Shown: piece after piece, positions 1 through 12,051 of the stretch
Position numbering within the stretch: position 1 is the stretch's first letter
How the letters are laid out: each line of letters starts with the position of its first letter
Assembly (NCBI GenBank): GCA_951799445.1
Contig: OX637292.1
Span: 11,721,296-11,785,295, forward strand
DNA length: 64,000 nucleotides
Source of the DNA: Pseudisothecium myosuroides
Taxonomy: Eukaryota; Streptophyta; Bryopsida; Hypnales; Lembophyllaceae
Direction: 5' to 3'
Made by a program: the position numbers and the translations under genes
The notes under the pieces: model-generated
Database searches by the model: none
Seen by the model: only the letters and a program-made list of their open reading frames with translations
What the model was told of the DNA's origin: nothing

Positions 1-64
1 TATATTGCCCACATGGTTTAATGTAGCTGCACTAAATGTTGTTGATTGTATGACGTTTGTACAG

Positions 65-2258
65 ACCTATTACACTCACGGGATTTGGTTTAGGTGCTCG
101 AATAATATTTATATGCTTGGAAGAGTTGGCCAAGCATGGGGATCAAGGTAAACTTCCATAAACACTTAGGAAGTACAATTGGACTTCTTTATTATCACCA
201 TCTCTAATGTTGCATCCTTCTTTCTTTCATCAAACTTTAGAAAGAAAAGCACCAAGTTTGTGCTTGTTATGTCATAAGAAGCTGCATATAACTGTGATAA
301 TGAGGTGTTGAAGAAGTGTTATTTAAGATTATCTTCTTGATCCCTTCAATTTTTCAGGCTCTCCATGACATCACTTTTTCATGCACATTGAAGGGATCAA
401 GAATTTTCATACCTCCTTGATGTCACTTTTCCGTGCAAGACTATATTGTCATAGTGTTACAAACTCCATATGACCACATACCTTTTGTTTAAGCACCTTC
501 TATTGTACTGGATTATTCTCACTTGGGATTCTGTTAATTTTTAATTTTTGTGTACTTACTAACCTTGAGATTTGCAGGAATTGGCATTGTTGAGCGGGTG
601 GTCCTTTTAGGAACTCCTCAAAAATTGAAGAAAGCTAAATGGGAGGCAGCTCGCAAGGTTATAATATTCTAATTAATCATCCTTTCAATGTTTTAATTTT
701 AAGTCGCCATATCATTTTGAGTTTAGAACAAAATTTTACTTAAATTGTGTTCAACCATATGTTAGTAAAATGGTTCAATAAATCTTAAGTTCAACAAATT
801 AGAGACCAACACACCTTTGTTGGTCGCTTATGTCAATTTCCATTGAAATTATGTTGCAAGTTGAAGGATGAATCTAACATCATTCAAATTTTGCTTTCTT
901 TTCTTCCAGGTGGTGGCAGGACGGTTTGTGAATGGCTTTTCCAAAAATGACTGGACCCTTGGGATAGTCTATCGAGCTACGTAAGTATTCATTTTGGAAA
1001 AACGACTGTATGTATTAAAAGGAACTAATCATAGAATACACCATTCGAAAATGGGTATGGGAGTTGAGGAACAAGTTGATATCGTGCGAATTTGTTATAT
1101 ACGATATCGTGCAAGTTCTCACTAAATTTAACAAATTCAAATCACCAAGAAGACGACCATTCCTCCATGATAAGCAATTGGCATGCTTTGTTGCACAATA
1201 ATATTACTATCAGTTTGGGGTCTTTATTGCCTATGTCCTTTTTCTTGTGACAACTCCGCAACATTGATCTTTAATTGATGACCTGCAAGCTGAGACTGTG
1301 TTTATGGAATGCAGCTTCAGGACACACAAGCTTGCAGGACTTGATCCAGTGGACATCCCAGGAATAGAGAATGTAAGTGCTTCATTTTCTTCTGATTGGT
1401 TTCCAGAGGCACTTGTTTGTTGAGTACAGTAATACCTCATTTGGGTTCCAAAATAGAATGAAATAGAACGAACGGTTTCCATAGTTTCCTTGACATGTCC
1501 GTATGCCCTTCTGTACTTTAATTGCAAAACGGTGAAAACCCTCACTGTGCATTATCTTTACCGTTAGTTTACTGAAGCAACAACAATGTAGCATGGCTAG
1601 TAGTTCTTCATTTTCGGAGACGCTTGCATGTGTGTTGAGTGACACCTCATTTTGGTCCATTATAATGAATCGTTTCCTAATGATTCATGGTTTGTCCATA
1701 CCAGTTTATAAGTTTGATTAGAAACATGGAGAAAATCCTTCCTGTGTAGTTCCTTTTCCTGTTATTTTACTGAATCAACAATAATGGAGCATGCTTAAGA
1801 ATGTTCCAAGTGACGCACTCTCATTGAAAAGCCTCCTGGAGTCTACTAAATTGGTTCACGTTGTCATCTAAAGAGCTTGTCAAGTGTTGAACATGCAGTT
1901 GTTGGTTACTCAGCTTGTCGTGGCCTAAACTTTCAATGACTGGAAGTAAAGTTTTCTCGTAATTTTATAAAAAATTCCACAAATATTCGCACATTCCTTG
2001 GGTCACGAATTATGTGAATATGTATGAATTGTATAAAAATGTACGAAAGTGCTTTGCTAGTGCTCTGAAAGTGCTTGTGATTGGCAGGTGGACTTAACGG
2101 ACATAGTAGACGGTCATTCGTCCTACTTGACAAATTTGAAGCCTATCTTACAAGGGATCGACTTGGATAGCTTCTACGCAATCCGGCCACACAAGTTACG
2201 TATCTCTCACAAAAGCAAAGAACAAGTGGAATCGCCGCGTGCTGGTCCAGCTCAGTAG
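65..2258 (+). CDS. TMCO4: TMCO4-like DUF726 protein, C-terminal exons (5' part outside window)
   Basis: Five exons can be joined in one frame with GT-AG introns: 65-147, 578-657, 910-980, 1315-1372 and 2088-2258 (stop TAG). The protein reads PITLTGFGLGARIIF, then IVERVVLLGTP, KVVAGRFVNGFSKNDWTLG, LAGLDPVDIPGIENVD and DGHSSYL, the conserved order of the DUF726/TMCO4 family, an alpha/beta-hydrolase-fold membrane protein family of poorly known function. The upstream exons with the membrane segments lie left of the window. The Asp (KNDW) and His (DGHSSY) positions expected in the family are present, but the nucleophile elbow reads GFGLG where relatives have GFSLG, so the Ser is replaced by Gly. 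The C-terminus after SFYAIRPHKL is a short hydrophilic tail. Family assignment is confident; the activity, or its loss, is inferred. Confidence 0.9.
334..403. repeat. 17-bp perfect inverted repeat in intron 1 of the DUF726 gene
   Basis: TTCTTGATCCCTTCAAT at 334-350 is repeated as its exact reverse complement at 387-403, leaving a loop of about 36 bases. It lies wholly inside the first visible intron. It could be the stem of a small foldback element or simply a hairpin in the pre-mRNA. Confidence 0.7.
1380..1800. repeat. Imperfect tandem duplication inside intron 4 of the DUF726 gene
   Basis: Two diverged copies of about 200-225 bases sit side by side. Both contain CTTCATTTTC, a run like GTTGAGT-ACA-ACCTCATTT, then a TTTACTGAA-CAACAA-AATG-AGCATG block. 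They explain most of this unusually long intron (1373-2087). No coding signal is seen. Confidence 0.55.
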
Positions 2259-2400
2259 TCACTCAGGTCGCCATTCTCATGTAAAGGAAATATAATTGTG
2301 TGTTCTTCAGGTATTTGCGACATTTTAGTCAAGTTGTTTGTTGCACAGAATTTGGTGCTTATGTTAATATTCAATAAGAGGACTGTTTGCCTGTGATTAA
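2259..2400 (+). other. 3' UTR of the DUF726 gene
   Basis: Non-coding sequence follows the stop codon. An AATAAG hexamer at about 2373-2378 could serve as a weak polyadenylation signal. No other gene starts here. The true cleavage site cannot be read from sequence alone. Confidence 0.4.
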
Positions 2401-2554
2401 GCTTAGGTGTTTAGTTGAGTGGGCTCAGCCGATTGCACTGTGCATATGTTTATACAACACTAGAACAGAAGCTTATTATACTTGTGCAAAAAAATTGAAG
2501 GAGGCAGGTTTGTGATAAACTTCCCTCATCGAACTACAGAACTTGTGTTAGTGC

Positions 2555-2720
2555 ATGGGGTTGGGACTTTATGCACTAAGAGAGGTGTAATAATGTCCAT
2601 TTAACTAATGTCGGCTCTAACTACATAAGAAAAAGTGTCTTAAATTGGGCCCACCTACTAACTGCATAATTAACAATTATGCACAAAAAGAGAATGCATG
2701 AATAAGAGTTCTACAGTATC
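2555..2720. repeat. Dispersed repeat with ATGCACTAAGAGAGG motif (copy 1)
   Basis: This segment is shared with 35,160-35,345: both contain ATGCACTAAGAGAGG, a TAATAATG block, GGGCCCA or GAGCCCA, and a second ATGCA motif near the other end. It lies just after the DUF726 gene. It looks like a short non-autonomous element, but no target duplication could be assigned. Confidence 0.5.
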
Positions 2721-2879
2721 CAGAGAACAAACCCAACAATCCGCGTAGACTATATACTTAACCGTTGAAAAACGTGATCTCCATGACCAAGGTAGTCACC
2801 AAAATGTTCCAATTTTTGGATGAATAGGTGCATTCTTGTTTCTATAGTGACTAGTGAATTAAAAAAATTATATTTATTT

Positions 2880-4583
2880 TTAACCCTTAAAGGACCATTG
2901 TCCCTTTGGGAAACAAATGTGTTCTTGGGCAAGTACCTATGGGCTGAAATTTTCTCTTGATTTTTTGAAACTTTTTTGGAGATAGAAAAACCGATAAGCT
3001 TTGTGGGAATATAATTTTTTTCACAATCGGTGCCCAGGAATAGAAGTTATGACTAAATAAGCTCAAAACAGGGGACAAGGGGTAGTTCGGGCAGCAAAAA
3101 AAATGGACAAAAATTTGAATTTTATTTTTTAATATTTTTTTCTCATAGATTATGTTTTTGTCTATATGGAAAGCTTTGATTCATTTCATTTGGATATGTT
3201 ATGAGAAAGTTATGGACATTCTTGTTTTTCGGGCAGTTAGAGCATCTTCTTGAAAAAAATAACTTACAGGATTCATTTCTAAATGAAATTTTTTAATTTT
3301 TTCAAATTTTTTTTTGCATGGTTACAATCTCACCATTGGGATTAGTGCATTTTAATTCCATCTAAGAGATATGAATATTTTAGATTTTCCTTCTATCTCG
3401 TACCTACTTCTATTTAACAATTTTTTTAAGAATGGTAATTAAGTTTTTTTGATTTTTTTTTCCCCTAGACTCTCAACTCAATTCTCCACTATAAAGATTT
3501 AAAGCTTAAAACTTTGTAGTACAAAAATTTTAAGTTAAAAATGTTTAAAGTCAATAAATCTAGTCCCGCAATGTGCTGAAAAACTTGTTTTTTTCACTTT
3601 AAACGCAGATATCTTGCAATCTATGCGGTCAAAAATTTTGAAATTTTTTCCATACACTCTCATACTAGTTACAGTGGTAGGCATAAATATTCGTACACTT
3701 CAGAAATTGTCATAACTAATTGAAAATTTAGATTTTCCCAGCAAATTTTCAACATATTGAAGTTTAAGTAACATAATTGTATAAAATGATTTTTCAAAAT
3801 TTTAAAAAACCATTTTGACATTTTTTATAATTTAATCAAATTTATTAGTGAAAAAAAACTTTTAATGGAAGTAAAATTTTTGAAAGATTTTTTAGTAGTT
3901 GGAGTGAGAATTCTTTCTAGAATTTTCTGGTAGGATTTCTTCAAACTTTGAAATTTTATTGAGTGAAATATTATTGACTAAAGTATGACTCCAAATTTTT
4001 ACATTTCTTATAATTCATTCCAAAAATCTCCAAAAAATCATGAAAAATAATATATAAACATTTCATATACTTTTCAAATTTTTCATAATTTTTGGAGATT
4101 TTTGTAGTGAATTATAAGAAATGTAAAAATTTGGAGTCATACTTTAGTCAATAATATTTCACTCAATAAAATTTCAAAGATTGAAGAAATCCTACCAGAA
4201 AATTCTAGAAAGAATTCTCATTCCAACTACTAAAAAATCTTTCAAAAATTTTACTTCCATTAAAAGTTTTTTTTTCACTAATAAATTTGATTAAATTATA
4301 AAAAATGTCAAAATGGTTTTTTAAAATTTTGAAAAATCATTTTTTACAATTATGTTACCTGAACTTCAATATGTTGAAAATTTGCTGGGAAAATCTAAAT
4401 TTTCAATTAGTTATGACAATTTCTGAAGTGTACGAGTACTTATGCCAACCACTGTAGGTGTAAGATCCTACAGTTAAATGTGCCAAAAAAAAACAATTTT
4501 CAATTTTTTTTACTTCTTGCTATAGAAATGGTAGTTTTGAGTGTTTTTTGGGCAAAAAAAGGCCTTGTTCCTTTAGGGATTAA
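2880..4583. mobile_element. TTAA-flanked piggyBac-type non-autonomous element (copy 1, carries a nested insertion)
   Basis: The element is bounded by TTAA at 2880-2883 and 4580-4583. Its ends are inverted copies (CCCTTAAAGGACC at left, a decayed CCTTTAGGG-type end at right). Without the 783-bp insertion at 3672-4454 it matches the roughly 930-bp copies at 9475, 29,592, 36,712 and 63,588. It has no transposase ORF. TTAA target duplication with CCC-type ends is the hallmark of the piggyBac superfamily; assignment by ends only, since no transposase is present. Confidence 0.8.
3672..4454. mobile_element. Tc1/mariner-type foldback element nested in the TTAA element
   Basis: The insert starts CAGTGGTAGGCATAA and ends in the matching inverse (CCAACCACTG), flanked by TA at 3670-3671 and 4455-4456. 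The two halves are long near-perfect inverted arms meeting near 4040-4080, so nearly the whole 783 bp can fold as one hairpin. The related copy at 30,527 has an uninterrupted ACTAGTTAGGTG at the equivalent place, which is the empty site and proves a TA duplication. CAGT ends plus TA duplication are typical of Tc1/mariner. Its transcript would be long double-stranded RNA. Confidence 0.85.
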
Positions 4584-6206
4584 GAGATGGAATCATATGT
4601 CTACTACAAGTCATAAAAAATTTCAAATTTTTTGGGGGAAATTTGAAATTATTGTGAATTATTTTTAAGAGAATGAAAAAAATTCATATCAAATGCAAAT
4701 TATATTCAAAAAATCTAAAATTTTTACCATAGATGTACTTTATAGTGTATAACATCGTGGTGTGAGCTAAAGTTATAGTTTCAATTAAAAATAAAAAAAA
4801 CCATGGTTATAGGCCAAACTTCATATTGCTATAAAATATTGAAACTTAAAAAATTTCCAAAAATTTCCAATTGGAGTAGAAATTGCACTTGACAAGCTTC
4901 ATTTCATTAGTAGGACACAAATTCAAAAAACATCATTTTTATGCTAAAATTCACACGAAGAGTAAATAGCAAGAAATGGCCAAAATACACTATGAAGGTG
5001 ATTTGTGGATTAAGCATCTTCTTCTTTAGAAAAGTCACTCATATTATAATGAGGGAATTTGCAATACTATTCACTAAAAATATACTCATGCAACCTCCAC
5101 AAAAATTGGATGAAAAAAGATTTTTTCCCATCATACAATTTTAAGTGACGTCATCCATCGGACACTTACTTGGTATCTAGCTGCAACGTCTTTCCAAGAT
5201 TAAGGTGGTACACAAAAAATCACACTCTATCTCAAATCACCATCATCGGCACTTTGTACATCTCCAAAATCAATATGTACATGTAGTGAGGAAACAATTA
5301 TAGAACCTTTACCAAAAAAAACTTTGATCCTTCATAACTTTTGCATACAATATCCAAATTAAATATTGCATTTGTTTTGGTATGTTGGAACCTCCTTTCA
5401 CTTTCCAACAAGAAAATATGAAAATTTGACCCATCTCATAATAATAAATAGTCACAATAGCAAAAAGGGGGTATTTGGTAGGTACGTACCCACATTGTAG
5501 CTAATTTTTCAAATAGCTTTGAATTTGAATTTGTTCTCTTGTAGGCTTGTGCAAGACGATGTGGTATAATGCATACACTATCAAATATGGTCCTCTCATA
5601 TTAGTACATAATGGACTGTCTAAGTGAGGTTTAGATTTAAAAACATAGAGATTGTGCTACCATTTAAAGCACAAGATTCAATTGTAGCAAGTAGAAGTTG
5701 TCATAATATTGTTAAACAAAATAATCCATTTCTCCTTGGAGATTGGGATAATCCCCTCTTGGATTCTTAGGAAAGAATTTAATTTAATCTACAAAGAGTC
5801 ATTGGATGGTTGGAAAGTTGCATCTTTAATTTCATTGGCTAAGTAGGAAGTTGCAAGAGAGTCATTGGATGGATGGGAAGTTGCTATACTAGGGGCTCCC
5901 ACTTTTGTAAAGCAAAAGGGCCTCAGTCCTCAACATTGGTTGATAATGATATCCATTGGGCAATAAATTCTGGATAGCCCCACTACAGCATCTCTAGGGC
6001 AGTTACCACCCTACAAAAAATAGGCTAGCTTAATTATCAGAGCTTGAGGGCCCTATCCAAGGCTCAATTTTTTCTCTAATGGGAGGCTAAGGTGAATTGG
6101 CCCCCTTGTTGTCCTTTTTTTACCCATGGAAAAATATTGGAAGATTTTATTTGCTATCCATGATAAAGGTTGGAAATTTTGAATTCATATTTGGTATTGA
6201 AGGCCC
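4584..6206. other. Intergenic, no gene seen
   Basis: AT-rich sequence with only short chance ORFs. The segment 5,990-6,100 contains a CTCTAATGGGAGG end resembling the termini of the CATTAG element family that follows. Nothing else can be supported. Confidence 0.5.
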
Positions 6207-6446
6207 CATTAGAGAATTTTTGGACCTTTAGAAGACTACAAGTTCCTGGATTGTGGGAACTCTGGGAACACTACCAAATCATCAATCTGACGTGGCCAAA
6301 AGATTGCCGCATCAGATATTTATTATTATTATTATTATTATTTTTTAAATTATTTAATTATTATTTAATTCTGACAGCAGGGTCTGGTTCCCAGCAACGG
6401 GAACAGCCCTGAAACAGTCTTTCGGAGACTCAAACCTCCTCTAATG
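6207..6446. mobile_element. CATTAG-ended MITE (copy 1)
   Basis: It starts CATTAGAGAA and ends CCTCTAATG as the inverse. Inside it shares GATTGTGGGAACTC, and a GACGTGGC block followed by an AT-rich TTTTTTAAAT stretch, with the copy at 56,196-56,492, which lies in the opposite orientation. Too short to code. Superfamily not assigned. Confidence 0.6.
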
Positions 6447-8124
6447 AAAGTAGCAGTGGAAGAGGTGAAGAAATACAAAAGGAACCAACTACAAAATAAG
6501 GTTCAATCCTTTTTATTTACCTTTGGCTGGGGCAACGAGAGGATCAATTCACCTTAGCTGCATTTTGGAGGGCACCTTATAAGCAAAAGAGTAACCTTAT
6601 GAAAATCCCTTGTGGGCAAGGGCATCTTAAGGTGTAAGATATCTCAACAATTGAAATCATTCTGCTAAAAAAAAAAGAACTATTGTTTTTTTCAACAATT
6701 AAACTTTAAATGTAAATATCTTAAAATCTATATAGTCAATTTTTTTGAAAACTGGTGGGTTGATTAATTTGATAGTACTAAACAAGATCCTATGGTTGTG
6801 TTTTCTATAGTATATTAAAAAACAAGTAGACTTGTTGTTTTGGTTCAATCAATACATCACTTGGTTGAGCTCATAACAAATGTTTATATTGTACATGCAC
6901 TCTTGACTATTCGCATCCGTACCGACCAATTTCAATCTCCTTCTACCTTTTACTAATGTGGGCCCCTTTAGGTCAAAGTCTCGTATGCCATGATAACCTT
7001 TTTCCTTGGACATTTTTGTTCTCTGGACTTAAGCCAAAGTGATCAACAATTTGTGTCTTTGATGGATGAAAATATGACACTACCCACGCCATAGTTTTCC
7101 TATAGGACACAAATGCAATGGTTAGTGCTCCGTGCTAGTGAATTGTGAACATCAAGTTTTTTTCTATAGCATCTCTATACAAAACTACAAAGAGACCCAA
7201 TTAACAAACCACATATGTGGTTGGTCTTCTTCCTACCAAATTATGAGTCCATTTGGCCATTATATAAGGTAAACCAACATGTAACTGTCACCTTCCTCTT
7301 TCTACCAGGCTACTTATGGCCCCAATTCTGCCACCAAACCCATCTAAATTCATTCATTTTTCTGACAAAATCACACCATCAATGCCATAAAGGATAACGT
7401 GTCAATTTTTCATTGGTCAATATCTAAGTGCTAATAGATACATAAAAGGGTGGTTATAGGTTGTTAAGAGGACGTTTATGCCTCCACTCTATGGGTGGTT
7501 TTGTAATTTCAGGGCAGCCCACTTCAAAAATTCACAGAAACTACAATTTTAATTAGAAAATTATTATTCCACTTGGGTTTGATTTGTGAAACAAGCCCAC
7601 ACCTCTGAAAAATAAATTCCCCTCTTGGAATTGGCCTTAAGATATTCGGATTGCAAATCAAGGTGGTAATAGGCATGTCTACCTTGTAGTGACCATTTTT
7701 CTTGGGAGTTGAGATTCTCACCAATCCTAGAGGTGTGGGCTTGTTACACAAATATGTGGAAATATATTGGACATATTAATGCTTTGAAATCAATACTTGG
7801 AAATAAAATAAATATTGACCAGTCAGAAACTGCTATCAACAAAATGCAGATTGTTTGTCCCTCAAATTCAAATAGAGAAAAAGAAAACACATCACCCGAG
7901 CTAGCAAATAACAAATCTAAAAGAGTGATCTATCTAATGTTCCTTATGCTTGCATTGATTATGTCCAAATGCCTTATATATCAACCTTGTTTTGAAGTTA
8001 TCATACAAGAAGATTTGTGTGAGATTGGAAACCTCTGAACTTGACTCTTTACATCCATTGGCAATTACTTATCCCTCAAGATGTATTATAATTAGTTAGT
8101 GTGACTATTAGAACCTAAACTATT
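6447..8124. other. Intergenic, contains one perfect 17-bp inverted repeat
   Basis: No supportable gene; the short ORFs here lack family features. AACAAGCCCACACCTCT at 7590-7606 recurs exactly inverted at 7729-7745, a possible decayed foldback element of about 155 bp. Confidence 0.5.
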
Positions 8125-8995
8125 AATATTTTAGAAAAGGGTGTTTTAAGTGAGTTTTTAAGTATAATTCTAGACATAAGATTATTAGCAATGACCTTTA
8201 ACCCCTAAATGCCCAAGGCCTTTTTTGAACTTCTAGGAATTTGCTCTAAATTGAACAAGAAGCCAACATTTTGATAAGTTGTATCAATTTTTTTTAAATT
8301 GTAACCGTACAAATTCAAACTAGACATGTTAGAGGTCACATAGGAAAAGAAAACACAACAATTTCACTTATGATTTGAAAGATTATAATGTTTGAATATA
8401 AGGGTGTTAAAATTGCAAAATTGACTTGAAGTCTTTCAATCTTCTTTTCACATGCCGAATCTAGAAATTTGGTCAACGAAAAAATATGAGATTAAAGTAC
8501 CTAACATGCATAACCGCAATCAATTTACGGCTTTTCAAAATCTACTCTACAATTCTTTTAAATGAATTTCTAATGTGATAATTCCTCCAAGATCTAGTGT
8601 ATTTGAGGCTCATTTCCAAAAGCCCTCAACACTACGGAGAGTCAAGATTGCAATGGGTACCCTTGTACAAAATCTTGAATAGAAAAATCATAATCCATCA
8701 TTTTCAAATCAAACTTTTGACGCTAAAACTAGACTTCAAAAGGAATTTTATAAAAATATAAATTCCTAAAAATAGCAACTTGGTTAGGTTTTATTTAACT
8801 TCAAAATTTTGTTAATACCAAAATTTGGTGCTTGGGCATTTAGGGGTTAAGGAGATTTTCAGTAAAAAATCTACTAGAAATACATGTGTTTCTGATAAAT
8901 TTTTACTAAAAATCTCCTAAAAGGTCATTACTTATAATCTTATATCTAGGACTATACTGAAAAACTCACATAAAACACCCATTTCTCTTGTAGTG
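8125..8995. mobile_element. CACTA-like MITE interrupted by a TTAA element
   Basis: The right end reads TTTCTCTTGTAGTG, the inverse of CACTACAAGAGAAA, and the left end carries the matching AAAAGGGTGTTTTAAGTGAG after a decayed first few bases. The two halves (8,125-8,197 and 8,851-8,995) together match the 164-bp copy at 16,351-16,514. The interruption is the 653-bp element at 8198-8850. CACTACAAGAAA-like ends are typical of the CACTA superfamily. Confidence 0.65.
8198..8850. mobile_element. TTAA-flanked MITE, second TIR subtype
   Basis: TTAA at 8198-8201 and 8847-8850 bracket termini CCCCTAAATGCCCAAG and its inverse CTTGGGCATTTAGGGG. The ends differ from the CCCCTAAAGGACC type but follow the same TTAA-CCCC pattern, so this is a related subfamily. 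The copy of its host element at 16,351 has GACCTTTTAAGG at the same point, the empty site. No coding capacity. Confidence 0.8.
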
Positions 8996-9474
8996 ATTGC
9001 AGTAATGAGTTTGGCATGTGCTTATATTTTGAATACAAAATACATGTATACACCTATACTTTGCACCTCACACATGAAAATACATGTGTATGTTATCTAA
9101 GTTTTGCATTTTAAATACAATGACTGATATAAGAAAGTACATGAGTTTTTACAAGAATATTAAATACATGTAATTAATATATGATAATCTAGGTTGCAAG
9201 TTTATATCGGTAATGGCTCCTTTATGTGGATGGCAGGAACGTGCAAACGCCCTATATTTATAGAATACACATAAGTCATATGGATACTTGAATTGGGAAC
9301 TGTCATGACCTTTATCACAATCTTTGATAGATGAATGCATTAATGAACAAAAGAATTCATGATGAAATGTACATTAGTCAACAAACAAAGATTGTCTAGA
9401 GATAGATATGATCTCTAGATAGTGGATTTGTGGAATGGAATTAAACAACTCCATTGTCTTGGATGACAAATGCA
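8996..9474. other. Intergenic, nothing recognised
   Basis: AT-rich sequence without repeat ends or a credible ORF. Confidence 0.4.
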
Positions 9475-10411
9475 TTAACCCCTAAAGGACCAAGGCCTTT
9501 TTTCTACCAAAAAACACTCAAAATTGCCATATCTATAGCAAAGAGTAAAAAAAGTTGAAAATTATTTTTTTTCACATCTAACCATAGGATCTTATACCTA
9601 ATTAGTGGAAAAAAGAGTGTGTGGAAAAAATTTCAGAATTTTTGACCGCACAGATTGCAAGATATCTGCGTTTAAAGTGAAAAATACAAGTTTTTCAGCA
9701 CATTGCGGGACCAGATTTTTTGACTTTGAACATTTTAAACTTAAAATTTTTGCACTATAGAGTTTTGATCTTTAAATCTTTACAGTGGAGAATTGAGTTG
9801 GGAATCTAGGAAAAAAAAAATTCAAAAGAACTTAATTATCATTCTTAAAAAATTGTTAAGTAGAAGTAGATACGAGATAGAAGAAAAATCTAAAATATTC
9901 ATATATTTTAGATGGAATTAAAATGCGCTAATCCCAATGGTGAGATTGTTCTAGCAAGTAAACTAAACCATGAAAAAAAAATTGAAAAATTTGAAGAATT
10001 GCATTCAGAAATGAATCCTACAAGTTATTTTTTTCAAGAAGATGCTCTAACTGCCCCAAAAACAAGAATGTCCATAACTTTCTCATAACATATTTAAATG
10101 AAATGAATCAAAGCTTTCCAGATAGACAAAAATATAATCTATGAGAAAAAAAATATTAAAAAAAAAAATTCAAATTTTTGTCTATTTTTTGTTTGCTGCC
10201 TGGGTTGCCTCCCGTCCCCTGTTTTAAGCTTATTTGGTCATAACTTCTGTTCCCGGGCACCGATTGTGAAAAAAATTACATTCCAACAAAGCTTATCAGT
10301 TTTTCTATCTCCAAAAAAAGTTTCAAAAAATCACAACAAAATTTCAGCCTGTAGGTACCTGCCCAAAAACGCATTTGTCCCCCGAAGGGACAACAATCCT
10401 TTAGGGGTTAA
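9475..10411. mobile_element. TTAA-flanked piggyBac-type MITE (intact copy)
   Basis: TTAA at 9475-9478 and 10,408-10,411 bracket a 937-bp copy with ends CCCCTAAAGGACC and CCTTTAGGGG. Relative to the 2880 and 29,592 copies it lies in the opposite orientation. Internal landmarks shared by all copies are AGATATCTGCGTTTAAAGTG, GTCCATAACTT and GGCACCGATTGTGAAAAAA. It has no ORF of transposase size. Confidence 0.85.
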
Positions 10412-11301
10412 AGTGCTTGAAGATGAATATTTTTAAATGATAGATTCATCCACAAGAGTTAGACAAATCTACTTGAATGACAAGTGCACTAGAGTTAAAC
10501 AACTCCCAGATAAAGTCAAGTGTGTTGGAACTTAGAGTTAGATAACTCCAAGTGGAAGACCAAGATTTGGATAAGATATGACTAGGACTTTCACTTTAGT
10601 AGATGGTTCTAGATAGAACCAAGAATAGAAATTTAAAAGTAGAAAAAAAAATCTAGTCTATCCTAAGGACTAATAGTCTTCTACAGTTCTACTGATAGTC
10701 TCTATTATATAAGAAGGAACTTGGGGTGAGGTGAACATCCTTTTGGAGATTGATCTTTCTCTATGGTTGGGTGGTTTGAGTGTCTTGAGCATTCTTGCTA
10801 ATAAGTATATTTTTGTGTTTGTAATTGGAGCCTATTGTGGGAGGTTTGTAATAGAAACTTAGTCTCTTTCCTTTTTAGGTTTTTTCTTGGGTTTTATCGG
10901 TGAGTTACTCTATGGGATGAGTTTTTAAGCATCAATTCATTTTCCACCTTCATGCCTCTATTTTCGTTCATTTCTTTTCTAAGGCTATTTTCCTTTTTGT
11001 TGCGTAGAGTTGCAAGCTTCCTCAAAATCCCTTCTACAAGGTTGCGCGGTGGGTGCACATGCCGGCATCTTGCTAGTGGTTGTCATTTCATATCTAGTGA
11101 GTAGATAGTATGGATCCTAGAGCCTTGGAGAGTTTTTCTTACAAGTAAGGTTTGGTAGTCAAGGAGTTCTCTTGTATAGTCAATCACCTAATTGTAGAAG
11201 CTTCAATAGACCAAGCTTTCTCTTGGTAACTGTGAATTTAGTTCTTTCACTTGACTAACTCAAAAATTTGTATTGGTCTTTGCATAGGAAGACTTGTGAA
11301 G

Positions 11302-12051
11302 ATGTCTAGTTCAAAAAAGAAAGGAAAGAAAGGGATGAAGGGACAAGGTAGGGCCAACAAAGGAGGAGGAAGCCAAAGCGGAGGAGAAATTTGGTGTCCA
11401 GAGGTTAGTGATGGTTTGGTTGAAGTCATTTTTGTAGAGGATCGGGTGCGGTTCTTCAAGATGCTAGAAAGTGCAAATCAATGCATTCCTTCGTCATTTC
11501 TCGACGACATTTTGATGGAGTGTTATGATAAGTGGAAGTTGCATTTTCCAGGTATGGATTTTTTTTTAATGACCCTTTCTATAGTTTTAAAGTTTCATTT
11601 ATTAGTTTTGAATTTTTTTTAAAAATTCAATGACTTTCAAATTTTGTATTAATGTTTGTTTATGTTTGTTTAATTTTTAGGTCTTCAAGCTATTGATTTA
11701 GTTGCTCGAGCTATTCCAAGGTTTCCCTCAATTAGATCTACCTTCCTTGATTGGAATGGTGTGATTTTAGTGGAACTCAAAGAAGAGAAGGTTAATTTGG
11801 GACTAATTCCACAATGGAAGAGTTCGGAAATTCAATGCCTAGATGCAGAGTTGAAGATGAAGGCGACCTTGGATTCGATTGACAAGAAAGTGGAGGCTGC
11901 AACAAAGCCTTTACGAATGATGTTGGAGGTGGCCAATAAGCAAATTGAAGCAGCCAATATTCGAATCAAAGAATTGGAGCAGGATTATGATAAAATCGAA
12001 AAGGAGAAAAAAATGGCTAACGAACGAATCAAAAAATTGGAGGGGTTGTAG
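11302..12051 (+). CDS. Hypothetical basic coiled-coil protein (copy A, intact)
   Basis: Two exons, 11,302-11,551 and 11,681-12,051, join in frame across a GT-AG intron to give 206 residues. The start MSSSKKKGKKGMKG is chosen because the same ATG and flanks are kept in copy B. Residues 1-30 are Lys/Gly-rich, suggesting nucleic-acid contact or nuclear entry. The middle contains EIWCPEVSDG and FLDWNGVILVELKEEK. The last 60 residues are a charged heptad-like coiled coil ending RIKKLEGL. I do not recognise the family. Its intron and repetition suggest a real or recently lost gene, possibly transposon-borne. Further exons may lie downstream, as copy B has an extra ORF at 17,396-17,653 whose counterpart here is broken. 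Confidence 0.5.

Noticed and set aside
2880..4583. PIF/Harbinger assignment for the TTAA elements (3-bp TTA/TAA duplication)
   Set aside because: The termini are symmetrical only if all four bases TTAA are taken as target, and the empty site at 32,628 shows a 4-bp duplication.
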